Source: Cryptocoryne crispatula var. balansae (taxonomy: Eukaryota; Streptophyta; Magnoliopsida; Alismatales; Araceae). Taken from it: a stretch of 64,000 nucleotides of DNA. The stretch spans positions 31,721,507-31,785,506 of the forward strand of contig CM069922.1 in NCBI GenBank assembly GCA_036172225.1. Direction: 5' to 3'. The translations under genes were made by a program, and so were the position numbers. Shown piece after piece: positions 1-9,956 of the stretch (position 1 is the stretch's first letter; every line of letters starts with the position of its first letter). Under the pieces are notes generated by a model, which did not search any database, had not been told where the DNA came from, and saw only the letters and a list, made by a program, of their open reading frames with translations.

Positions 1-980
1 AAGGGCTGCTTGATCTTCTAAGTCACAGTTGGTCTAGCAAAAGACAACTACCAAGTCAAACAAGAACCATATACAAATCATGTCCATCCTTATTACTAGC
101 TTTCTATCTCCACTAGATGACAAAAAAACCTGCCACGTCGAGCACTTTGCTTAAAACATTGTGAAATTGTTGATGTTTTCTTACAACCCACATGATTAGT
201 TCCATGAACAGGAACCATTGGTGTTGCCACACAAATTCAGTCTCTCCAGGGTTTTACACTTTTACTTTGTCGAGGAACACACACTTTCAAAGGTCTGCAT
301 AGATCTACCAATAGAGGGCCAGGGGGAGCAAGGGTGAGCGAGGGGGCAAAGTACAAGGGGGGAGCCGCCAAGGCAGATCTGTCAAAGGGGTGCCATAGGA
401 AGTGATCAAGAGTGTGGGTATGAGTGCGAGTGGAGGATGGAGGAGTGGGTGTAGTTGAAGGGGGGAGGAACCACAAGGAGGTGGAGTGAGGGGAGCATGA
501 GGAGAGTGAGAGGGGGGAGCCGCAAAGGTAGATCTGCTAGAGGGGGTTGTGGGCAGCCTTTTGGAGTGTAGGGGTGAGAGGGAGACTAAGGAGAGGGGTC
601 CAGCTGAAGAGAGAGGAGGTGGCATATTTGCCTAAAGGGGCCGCGAGGATTGAGGGGCAGTGCGGGAGAGCTTAAGGTGCATAGACTAGCTAAAGAGGGG
701 CTACAGGGAGCAAGGGGTCACAAGCAGTGGTGGATCTAGGATTTTAGGTTAGTGGGGTCATCTTAAATTTTTGGGGTCATTCTTTATAAATACTTTATAA
801 TTCATTTTATTTTTGATAAAATCATATAAACTTGTAATATATTTCTCAAATTTAAGTGAGGTCACTTGACCCCACTATGCTCAACATAGGTTCGCCACTA
901 GGCACAAGGGATTTAGGCAAGTGAGAGGGGTGTTTTAGCTGGAGGGGTTAGGTGATGGTCGACGAGGTGACGGGAAGTGG
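1..980. repeat. Unit A, left arm (duplicated in unit B)
   Basis: This stretch is near-identical to 30279-31270, so it is the left arm of a segment duplicated in the window. About 300-700 is strongly purine-rich on the + strand (long G runs), and its overlapping ORFs on the other strand are low-complexity and not credible proteins. A hAT-type MITE sits at 725-900. The arm is cut at position 980 by the chromovirus insertion and resumes at 12604. The unit probably extends beyond the left edge of the window. No gene is recognised here. Confidence 0.85.
725..900. mobile_element. hAT-type MITE, copy in unit A
   Basis: A 176-bp element starts CAGTGGTGGATC and ends with TTCGCCACTA, giving short imperfect terminal inverted repeats of the AGTGGYGGA type. 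It is flanked by 8-bp direct repeats (GTCACAAG at 717-724 and GGCACAAG at 901-908, one mismatch), the target-duplication size of hAT elements. It has no coding capacity. An orthologous copy is at 31018-31193, so insertion preceded the unit A/B duplication. Confidence 0.7.
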
Positions 981-3621
981 TGTAATATCTGGCATTTTTA
1001 AAAAAAAGTTAATTTGGTAACCGCCCTCCCTCTTTCCCTCCCCTTCCTGGATTTCTTGCCGCCGTCCCCGCCGTAACGCAGCCCCCCCTGATCGTCGCAA
1101 TGCCCCCCCTCGCCGGTTACGCAGCCCCCCTGCTGGATCTCTCTCTCTCTCGCTCGTGCTGTCTCCCCCGCTATGAACCGCCCCTCTCTTTTTTTTCCTT
1201 CCTCCTCCATCACCGTTGCCCTCGCTGGTCGTGACTGCCATCGCCACCGGAAGTCGCGCTGCCAAGCTCCCCTTGCCGCTGCAGCCTTCGGCCCCTCACC
1301 CCCATCGCTGTCTCCAGCCTCCGGCGCCTCTCTTGTCATTGAGGTTGTCGTTGTCCAGCCCCTTTCTGCGCCGCCCATCGCCATCACTGAACCGCCGCCG
1401 TCGGCTTCCCCTGTTCCGGCCAGAAGCGCCACGAGAGGTCCTCTCGCCCCCGTCATCGCCGGCCTTCGCCTTCCTCTCACCGTCACCGTCGTGGTCAGCC
1501 CCTCCCCTGCCCGTCACCGTCGCCGGAGCCGTCGCCGTCGAGCGCCGCTGCGAGCTCCGCCGGCCGCCTCCGCCGTCGCGAGCGCGACCGTGCCCCGCCG
1601 TCGTGAGCTGCAAGTCGAGCCGGCCCAGCACCCCAGTCCAGATGCCTGTCCAGAACCTTCGAACCGCCCCAGTTCAGCCGGTCGAACCGCCCGGTTTGGC
1701 ACCGGTTCAACATTTTCTGATTTTTGGAATTATTAAATCTGGAAATTAGATTTAAGGCCAAGAAAAATAGCAGAAAAATCCAGAAAAATCAAGAAAATTC
1801 ACAGAAGATTCCAAGTAGGTTTCTCAAGCTCTTCTATGTATTTGACTCCATTTTGACTAGAAAATATGCATGATTTAACTTATGGACCTTGTTATGACTA
1901 GTTTAGACTTTTGACATAAGATTAGTGATTTTTCTCAAAAATTCGTGAAATCAGAACCTTGAAAATGATATTTTGAATATTATGAAATATTTTTGACATG
2001 ATTCTGGATGGGTAGAAACATTTTTCATGAGATTTGACCATATGTTATTTATGTATATGATTATGTGCTAGAATGGACCTAGAATTGAAATATAATTAAG
2101 TGGAGGTTTGGAAAAACCAAAAGTCATCAAATTACACTTTTTGGAACCTGTTTAGGTCAGATTATGGGTGTTGATATCAGAACTTAGCTTGTTTTGGTTA
2201 TGCCAAAATTGTTTTAGATTAATTGTCTTGTATATGTAATTAAGCATGTTTAGTTTGGTTTGATATTGCATGTGCATGGATCATAAAAAATTTGTTTGGT
2301 TTGGTTCCAGATTATGTAATATGTCTTGCATGATATGATTAGGTTCATATTATCAAGTTTGATATGAGTTTTGATTAGAATATGTTAACCATGTTGGTTA
2401 GTACAAGTCTTGTCTAGTTTATGATAAAAATGGTTTGTTTTGCATGAATGACATTAGAATGAGATGTTTATGTCTTGTGTACATGGTATGCAGGTGTGTC
2501 ATGATCTGAAAAATTATTATGAACTCTTGTACCACATGTTATGAGGCTTCACTAGCCTATTCTAGTCAAATTGCCCGTGGGCAGCGGGTATCTTAGATAA
2601 ATCCAACCCTCCCACAGATCCCGGATTACCGCAGTTTTTCCCTTAGTGTCACCACTGCCTAGGTGCACTTTGGGCTAGCTTAGTATATGCTATTACTATA
2701 TAATTTAGAGCTGGTGAAAGTGATCTGGATATGTGATGTGAAAAGGTAAGATGACCAATTCCTTGCTATATGACTATGGGTTTTGAAAGAACATGAAATT
2801 ATGCTCATTGCATGTTATGTTTAGATGTTAAAGCATGATAATGTAGAAAATTTCAGATATGTCCCATTTTAGATTGGTCATGTTAAGTTAAGTCTGGAGG
2901 TCATCTAGTTGATTTTTGTTTAGTTTTATGGTCTTGTATGCATTGGTCTAGAATTAATTGGCTTTGGCATAACCTTTTCTTTGAAGATAATTATGTTTGG
3001 ATATGGGTTGTGAGATTAATATAGAAGACATTCTATACTTTTGTATTACATCTCAATTTAGATATGTTACATACCATTGATTGATTATATGTTAATCACC
3101 TGATTGATGGGTGAAGGGTGTAAATCCTACGGAGTCCCCGGACTCATCCCGTTGTGGGTTAATATTTTTCAGCAGGTTTTGAAGATCAGGAGATTGGCTT
3201 GGAGGCTCAAGTAGAGGCCGTGGAAGAACCAGAATCTCCTGGAGTTGGAGTAGAGTGATATATTTTATTTTCATTAGGTTGCTTGTTTTGGACTCTTAGG
3301 TTGTTGTGTACTTAAACAATCTAGTGGTTTTTCTTTAATGATGGAACATATGAATGGACTTGGTTTGGAATTTAGGAATTTAGTTGTTTTGAATGTTTAA
3401 GTTTTGGTTGGAGTTGGACTAGATGAAGTTGGCTTGGTTTTTAAGTTGTTGACTCCAGGTTTTGGAAATCTTGTGGAATTTTGCAGACTTGTTTGTGTTT
3501 GTCGATCTACATGTTTGTATGGGTTATGAAATCCGAATGATGGATTTCTCTCACTGTCACGATGTTATGTTTTCCGCTGCATAGTTGTGGTTTTATGTTG
3601 TTTAAATTCCGTGTCGTGACA
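981..3621 (+). repeat. 5' LTR of chromovirus
   Basis: Starts TGTAATATCTGG and ends GTCGTGACA. The first ~760 bp are very GC- and CpG-rich with CCG/GCC-like triplets; the remaining ~1.9 kb are AT-rich. Overlapping ORFs on both strands of the GC-rich part are compositional artefacts. The AT-rich part differs from the 3' LTR at roughly 40 positions over ~1.8 kb by eye (about 2%); the GC-rich part is more diverged. Confidence 0.93.
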
Positions 3622-3626
3622 GGAGT

Positions 3627-3638
3627 TGGTATCAGAGC
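3627..3638 (+). other. Primer-binding site, tRNA-iMet type
   Basis: TGGTATCAGAGC lies 5 bases after the 5' LTR end. It is complementary to the 3' end of plant initiator tRNA-Met, the usual primer for chromoviruses. Confidence 0.9.
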
Positions 3639-3816
3639 ATAACCCGATCGGAAGGTTTAATTTGGACTTGCCCGAGTTGATAATGTTGGTTGAAGAGATA
3701 AGCATGATTACGTTTTATTAAATTGGAGTATATCTTTTAGATTGGAAGTTATGATTTATTTTTGGTTATGTGTATGAATGATAGAATACTTAAGTCTTTT
3801 AATTTCTGTGAATAGG

Positions 3817-4838
3817 ATGGCATCTCGTGGTAACCCTCATAGAAGTGATAATGGGAATCTACATGATGTTCCAGTGCGTGAGGGAAATCCTCAAGATGTT
3901 GGGAATCAAGCACCAGCCCAGAAAGAGGGACAAGCACCTGGCACAGGAAATTTAGTAGAAGCTATTCAAGGTCTATTCTAGACTGTGCAGGCTCAAGTTT
4001 AGGCTCAGCAAGGCTTGAATGCTACTATGGCTCAGGGTTTGATGCAACAGGTTAATGCCAGAGCAGATCACCCACCTGTTGGAATGGTGTAACATTTTCG
4101 ACGTCTGAGTCCACCGTCTTTTGCAGGGGATAGGGATCCAGCTCTAGCAGAGAACTGGATCAGAGAGATTGAGAAGATTTTCAATGTGATGCAGTGTCCT
4201 CCAGAGGATATGGTCAGGCTTGCTATGTGCTCCATTTGACAGCTGGAGCTTGGTGGGAATCTGTACTCCGTACCCATTTTGCTGGAGTTCCAGAGGAGGA
4301 AATCACTTGGGAGGAGTTCATCATGCTATTCAAAGAGAAGTACATTCCTTTACATGTTCGTCATGCCAAGAAGTAGGAGTTTTTATAGCTTGAGTAGGGT
4401 ACCATGTCAGTCATGGAGTATGAGAGTAAGTTCATTGAATTAGAAGCATATGCACCACATATATGTGAGAATGAGGTAGAAAGAGCTAGGAAATTTGTTG
4501 ATGGGCTCAGAGGTGGTATTCGTGGCAGACTCGTTGCTGTAGTCTGGCCCACGATGGGAGCAGCTTTTGAGGCAGCTTGCAGGGTAGAGAAGGACCTTGG
4601 ACCTTTCAGAGCACCAGGTCAAAGCAGCAGGGCACCATCTAGGGACCAGCCTCAGCAGTCTCTTGACAGGAAGAGGAAGATGCCAAAAGTCACCAGCTCA
4701 AGACCCCCACCCAGGCAGAGGGGATGTGATTTCTGTGGGAAGAACCATGCTAGTAGTGAGTGTCGCCGCAGGTCAGGAGCATGCTTTGGTTGTGGGCAGT
4801 TTGGGCACCGTGTTGCTGATTGCCCTCTTTCCAGGTAG
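3817..4838 (+). pseudogene. gag: Chromovirus gag, degraded
   Basis: Nucleocapsid/capsid region of the element. The likely start is the ATG at 3817 (MASRGNPHRSD), the first Met after the leader. In-frame stops occur at 3979 (TAG), 4000 (TAG) and 4090 (TAA), each where Gln is expected from the Gln-rich context. A frameshift near 4230 moves reading to the frame that is open from 4194. A typical retrotransposon gag core follows (WEEFIMLFKEKY), and a stop near 4374 splits it. The C-terminal part (4404-4838) ends with a basic linker and a zinc knuckle CFGCGQFGHRVADC (C-x2-C-x4-H-x4-C). Assignment to gag is secure; function is lost. Confidence 0.9.
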
Positions 4839-5284
4839 AGGCGAGGCTACTCCAGCTATGTCATCTCGACCATCTCAGACTCAATCTAGTGCTCCGACTT
4901 GTAGTGCAGCAACTTAGGTGAGGCAAGCACCAACTCAGAGGCAGACTTCTTCTTATAGGGCCCCACCTCAGCAGTCTCGCAGTGCCCAGGCTAGGGTTTT
5001 TGCTATGAAACGCTGGGATCTCTCTCAGGATTCACATGCAGCAGAAGGTACTCTTCGAGTCGCTGGACTTTATGCTCGTATTTTGTTTGATTCAGGAGCT
5101 ACCAATTCTTTTATATCATTTTGTTTCTCTACTTTCTTATTTAAGAATTGTGACTATGTTGTGGAAGAGTGTGAACCTATGGGAGTTAGTGTTCCATCAG
5201 GGCAGGCTATGGAGATGTCTTACTTTATACCCCATTGTGAAATTGAAAACAATGGGAACTTTTTAGGGGCCATATTGTATGTGC
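4839..5284 (+). pseudogene. Chromovirus aspartic protease, 5' part
   Basis: The frame continues from the zinc knuckle through a linker with a TAG near 4915, then reaches the retropepsin active-site motif LFDSGATNSFIS (DSG codons at 5089-5097). It runs to 5284, where a solo LTR is inserted; the rest of the protease (ILGMDWL motif) follows at 6774. The protease would mature the Gag-Pol polyprotein. The insertion adds a stop and ~1.5 kb, so the gene is dead. Confidence 0.88.
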
Positions 5285-6768
5285 TGATAGAAATGTATGC
5301 CCTACAAGACAATCATATATGATATGATTCGACATTTCTAGAAATATCTCATTCAATTAAATAGGCAAAACTTCGTTACTAGCTTTTATTAGAAGTGTAT
5401 ATCGTAATGAAGTCCTTAATCACATGCAATGATGATTGAATCATGATGAGATCATGATAATGAGATCGATCATCTAGAGGTATGTGATCTAAATGTTCCT
5501 AGTCATAGGATCCTTGAGACAGGACATCAAGAATCCGGATAGACTAGTGTGTGTGATGTCTTCTCATATGATGAGAATGACCGATCTCATTGGTCATCAG
5601 TGTGGGGACACTGAGATACACACAGGTGCTCATTAGTGGAATGAGTTCACTGAACTGACCAATTTAGGAAAACCTGATCGGTATCTTACTGAACTGTCTA
5701 TCAGGTTATTCTTACATCTCAATAGCACGGTTGGATCTTTGACCTGAGTCGCCGAAGATGTCTTGCCAGGCGTACTATGTACTTTGACTATTGACTGATG
5801 GATCACTTAGTATTGTGGTCCTATATAGTTAATGGATTGGGTATATGGGAAACCTGGTGGAGGCAATTGAGCGGACAATAGGGGATCGTTCACTCTCGGT
5901 AGGAGAGAGAGAATGTCCTATGGATAGTACTCTAAATCCTTGGCCAAGGTAGATAGGATAATTGGAAAAGGAGTTTTACAGTTGATCCATTCCTAAGTAC
6001 AAGATTTTATAGAGGTGGAATATTTAGGGGTTGACAGTCAGTGCTGAACCCCTGACCGACCAGGACATTGTATGAACGAGGATTTAAATTCGTGTGGTAA
6101 TTGATGATGGAAAGGCTCAATGGATGTTATTTAACTCCCCAAAGTCATTTGGGATCATAGGATGTGGCTTGTACCCTTTATGATCAGAAAGCCGTAAAAA
6201 CTGTTATCGGATAACGGTTTTGATTTAATTTAAAGGAATTGTTCTTTTAAATTAATTAAGGCTTCAACCAAATTGACTATTGGGCCTAGTGGGTCACACA
6301 CAATAGATCTGGTCAATAAGATGAGGGCATGGACGCAATTTTATAGAAGTTTTGGATTTTTGTGAAAAATTCCATCTTCTATATATAAATGGCTTATGAA
6401 GCCAAACCCTAACAAGCCATAGGGCTGGAGAACGTCCCAAGCATCCTCTCTTGCTCCTCTCTCCTCTAGAAGGCGATCTCCCATGGTCAAGCTTGGATCT
6501 GGAAGGTTTCTGGAGGCCCGAAGGAAGGGAGAACTCGTCTATTGAAGCAGATCGTGTGGATACCGCTAGAGACAGGACACTTGAACGGTTTTCAGCAAGG
6601 AAGAATGTCCTCTCTTCATCCATGGTGAGGGATTTTAGAAATCCCATGAGGTACTCTCGTTCTACTTCATATTCGGTTCCCGGTTTTACTCGTTCGGCAT
6701 CGATCAAGGCAAAGATCATGGTTTTATGGAATCAAAATTTTTCTGCTGTCATGTATTGATTCCTTACA
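5285..6768 (+). mobile_element. Solo LTR nested in the chromovirus protease
   Basis: A 1484-bp insert begins TGATAGAAATG and ends TTCCTTACA (TG...CA) and is flanked by a perfect 5-bp target duplication TGTGC (5280-5284 and 6769-6773). Removing it rejoins the protease reading context. No PBS, PPT or coding domains are present, so it is a solo LTR left by recombination between the LTRs of an element I cannot assign to a family. Orientation is inferred from the TATA box at 6382. The ORFs inside are short and not protein-like. Confidence 0.85.
6382..6390 (+). promoter_or_regulatory. TATA box of the solo LTR
   Basis: TATATAAAT lies about 390 bp before the LTR end, where an LTR core promoter would be expected. 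The call rests on the motif and its position only. Confidence 0.45.
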
Positions 6769-6773
6769 TGTGC

Positions 6774-6921
6774 TAGATATGGAGAACTTTGATATTATTT
6801 TAGGGATGGATTGGCTAGAGCACAACCATGCTATACTTGATTGCCATAGAAAGAAGGTTATTTTTCAGATTCCTGTAGAAATATCTTCTCCTATAGATGC
6901 CCTTCTTACAAGAAGTCCAAG
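6774..6921 (+). pseudogene. Chromovirus protease, 3' part
   Basis: After the solo LTR the protein context resumes with NFDIILGMDWLEHNHAILDC, the conserved second half of Ty3/gypsy retropepsin-like proteases (ILGMDWL flap/core motif). The frame is lost near 6905-6920, just before the RT-containing frame opens. Confidence 0.8.
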
Positions 6922-7769
6922 ATGTTGATCTCTGCCATGGAGATAGCAAGGATGATGGAAAATCAATGTGGTGTCTATCTTGCATGTGTATCTATTGATG
7001 GTGATGCAGATGTTAAGAAATCTGTAGATGAGGTTGATATTGTTTGTGAGTATCCAGATGTGTTCCCTGAGGACTTACCTGGGTTACCACCAGCCAGGGA
7101 CATTGATTTTGCTATAGATCTTGTTCCTGGATCAGCTCCTATTTCTATTGCTCCATATAGAATGGCACTTGCAGAACTGAGAGAACTCAAGCAACAGTTA
7201 GAAGAGCTTCTGGACAAGGGGTTTATTCGCCCTAGTGTGTCACCTTGGGGTGCACCTGTCTTATTTGTCAGAAAGAAGGATGTATCTTTAAGACTTTGTA
7301 TTGATTATAGAAAGTTGAACCATATTACTATAAAGAACAAGTACCCACTGCCACGTATTGATGATTTATTTGACTAGTTGCAGAATGCCAAGGTGTTTTC
7401 CAAGATTGACTTGAGATCAGGGTACCATCAGCTGAGGATCAAGGATGAAGATATATCTAAGACATCTTTTCGTACTCGATATGGTCACTATGAGTTCTTG
7501 GTGATGCCTTTTGGTCTCACTAATGCTCCCGCATGACTTTCATGAGCTTGATGAACCAGATTTTTAGGGAGTATTTAGATTGCTTTGTAGTAGTTTTCAT
7601 TGATGATATTCTGATTTACTCTTCTAGCCAAGAAGAACATTGCCAACATCTGAGGATTGTGTTGCAGACTTTGAGAGATCACTTGTTGTATGCCAAATTC
7701 AGCAAGTGTGCATTCTGGCTTGAGAGTGTGAATTTCTTGGGCCATGTTATATCAGCAACAGGTGTGTAG
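6922..7769 (+). pseudogene. Chromovirus reverse transcriptase
   Basis: RNA-dependent DNA polymerase that copies the element RNA. Visible RT motifs are YPDVFPEDLPGLPP upstream, then PYRMA, GFIRPSVSPWGAPVLFV, RLCIDYRKLN, a KIDLRSGYHQ block, FLVMPFGLTNAPA, and the catalytic FIDD box (7596-7607; the Y of YxDD is F, common in this family). A TAG at 7375 follows LFD, where Gln is usual, a frameshift lies near 7530, and another TAG ends the segment at 7767. This is a pseudogene. Confidence 0.92.
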
Positions 7770-9118
7770 GTGGATCCTGCTAAGGTTGAGGCTGTGCAGA
7801 ATTGGGAGCAACCTACAAACCCAACAGAGGTGAGAAGTTTTCTTGGTTGGGCATGATATTATCGTCGTCTTTTATTGAGGGATTTGCTTTTATATCAGCT
7901 CCTTTAACAGCTTTGACCAAGAAGGGAGGATTTAAGTGGTCAGAACAGTGTGAAGAGAGTTTTCAGAAGTTGAAAGAGAAGTTGACAACTGCACCTGTGC
8001 TTGTTTTGCCAAATGGTACAGGAGGATTTGTTGTTTATACTGATGCATCTAGAGTAGGATTGGGTTGTGTGTTGATGCAGCATGATAAGGTTGTGGCCTA
8101 TGCTTCTAGGCAGTTGAAACCTCATGAAAAGAACTACCCAGTTCATGATTTAGAGATGGCAGCTGTTGTACATGCATTGAAGGTTTGGAGACATTATTTG
8201 TATGGTGAGTCATTTGATGTATTTACTGACCATAAAAGCTTGAAGTATATTTTTACACAGAAGGATCTTAATTTGAGGCAGAGAAGATGGGTGGAATACC
8301 TAAAGAACTATGATTTTAGTCTAAACTATCACCCAGGTAAAGCAAATGTGCTGGCAGATGCACTTAGTAGAAAAAAAGTAATGGCATTGCAGATATGTCA
8401 AGAATGGAAAGGCATGGAGCTTATTACCACTTATGCACCTAAGATTTCTGTGAATCATCTAACTTCTTTCATGGCTCAGATGTCTATCAAGTCATCTTTG
8501 GTGGAGAAAGTGAAGCTAGCTCAAGAAGGGAACCGAGAAGTACAAGGCTTATTAAAGAGGGCTGAAATTCCTAAGTATGAAGATGAAACCATTCAATATC
8601 AAGGGAGATTGTGTGTAGCTGCAGATTTTGACTTGAGGCAAGAAATTTTGGCAGAGGCACATAAGTCTCAATATTCTATTCATCTAGGGGCAACCAAGAT
8701 GTATCATGACTTAAAGAGGCAATATTGGTGGGAAGGTATGAAAAGAGATGTAGCAGATTATGTTTCTAAATGCCTTGTTTCCCAACAGGTGAAGGCTGAA
8801 CACCAGAAACCAGGAGGACCTTTGCAACCATTGGAGATCCCATCATGGAAATGGGAACACATTTCTATGGATTTTGTCACAGGATTTCCTAGAACTAAGA
8901 AGCAATTTGATGCTATTTGGGTTGTGGTTGATTGGCTTACTAAATCAGCTCATTTTATGCCGATTAAAGAAGCTCAACCTACTGATAGTCTGGTCAAGTT
9001 ATATTATATTTTAATGGTGTGGTTAAGTATCATGGTGTTCCAGTTACTATTGTTTCAGATAGAGATCCTCGGTTTACTGGAAGAGTTTGGAAGGACTGCA
9101 AGAAGCTTTGGGTTCTAA
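7770..9118 (+). pseudogene. Chromovirus RT end, RNase H and integrase N-terminus
   Basis: A frameshift near 7800 leads into a 438-codon open stretch. In order: the RT connection, RNase H (VVYTDASRVGLGCVL, FTDHKSLKYIF, NVLADALSRK), the integrase zinc-binding region (two His in LGATKMYHDLKRQYWW, then CLVSQQVK) and the integrase core first Asp (SMDFVTGFPR). The HHCC finger has a Ser where the last Cys (CLVCQQ) is expected, and the core has Trp in VVDWLTKS where Arg is usual. A frameshift near 9000 scrambles the last ~40 codons. Confidence 0.9.
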
Positions 9119-9725
9119 ACTCAAGTTTAGTTCAGCATATCTTCCTCAGACAGATGGTCAGTCAGAGAGGACAATCCAAACCTTGGAGGATATGTTGAGG
9201 GCTGGAGCACTTGAGTGGCAGGAAAGCTGGGATCTGCGGTTACCCTTGGTTGAGTTTGCTTACAACAATAGTTATCATTCTAGCATTGGAATGGCACCAT
9301 TTGAGGCTTTGTATGGCAAGCCTTGTAGATCACCTCTTTGTTGGGAAGAGGTTGGAGAGAGAAGTCTTATTGGGCCAGATTGGGTGCAGGACAGTAATGA
9401 GAAGATCCAGGTCATTCAGCAGAAGTTACTCATAGCTCAGAGCCGTCAGAAAATCTATGCAGATTTGAAGTAGCGTGATATTCAATTTGAAGAAGGAGAT
9501 CATGTGTTCCTAAAGGTCTCCCCCACTAAGGGAGTCATCAGATTTGGTCGCCGTGGTAAGCTGAATCCGAGGTATATTGGGCCATTTCAGATAGAGAAGA
9601 AGATTGGGGAAGTTACTTATAGATTGTCTCTACCACCTGCTATGTCCAGAGTACACCCGGTTTTCCATGTATCATTGCTAAGGAAGTATATTTCAGATCA
9701 TACACATGTCATTGATTTCTTTTGA
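9087..9725 (+). pseudogene. Chromovirus integrase C-terminal half
   Basis: Contains the catalytic-Glu region (PQTDGQSERTIQTLEDMLRA), YNNSYHSSIGMAPFEALYG, and the GPF/Y-type C-terminal domain (GKLNPRYIGPFQIEKKIGEV, HPVFHVSLLRKY). A TAG at 9471 sits where Gln is expected. The second catalytic Asp region (about 9057) is readable only in a different frame. The segment therefore belongs to integrase but could not be made as one protein. Confidence 0.9.
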
Positions 9726-9915
9726 GGTTGAGGAGCAACCCAATTTAAGTTTTGAAGAGAGGCCTATTTGGATCATAGATCACATGGTGAATCAGCTTAG
9801 AAAGAAGACAATTCCGATGGTCAAGGTGTTATGGAAGCATCACACATCTGAGGAGTCTACTTGGGAGATCGAGGAGGATATGAGGCAGTCTCACCCCCAT
9901 CTTTTTGGTAAGTAA
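9706..9915 (+). pseudogene. Chromodomain at integrase C-terminus
   Basis: After a frameshift near 9705-9725, the last ~65 codons read as a chromodomain-like module: an acidic start (FEVEEQPN), the aromatic segment RKKTIPMVKVLWKHH and the TWEIEEDMRQSHPHLF helix. Chromovirus integrase chromodomains are known to bias insertion towards particular chromatin. Its presence separates this element from the Tat-type elements elsewhere in the window. Confidence 0.88.
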
Positions 9916-9943
9916 TTTCAAATTTCGAGGTCAAAATTTTTTT

Positions 9944-9956
9944 AAGGGGTGAAGAA
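9944..9956 (+). other. Polypurine tract
   Basis: AAGGGGTGAAGAA is immediately upstream of the 3' LTR, the expected plus-strand primer site. Confidence 0.8.

Noticed and set aside
237..625. Minus-strand ORFs rich in Pro/Thr/Ser
   Set aside because: Translation of a purine-rich tract. The unit B copy (30514-30750) differs by indels that do not respect the frame, and no domain is visible.
948..1761. Several overlapping ORFs of 60-190 codons on both strands
   Set aside because: They lie in the GC-rich part of the chromovirus LTR, consist of Arg/Pro/Ala/Ser-rich low-complexity residues in all frames, and are not conserved in frame in the other LTR (10069-10763).
6774..9915. Integrated plant pararetrovirus as the source of the RT domains
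   Set aside because: The presence of LTRs with target duplications, integrase and chromodomain, and of a PBS and PPT at the LTR borders, identifies LTR retrotransposons. No movement-protein or coat-protein domains were seen in any of the elements.
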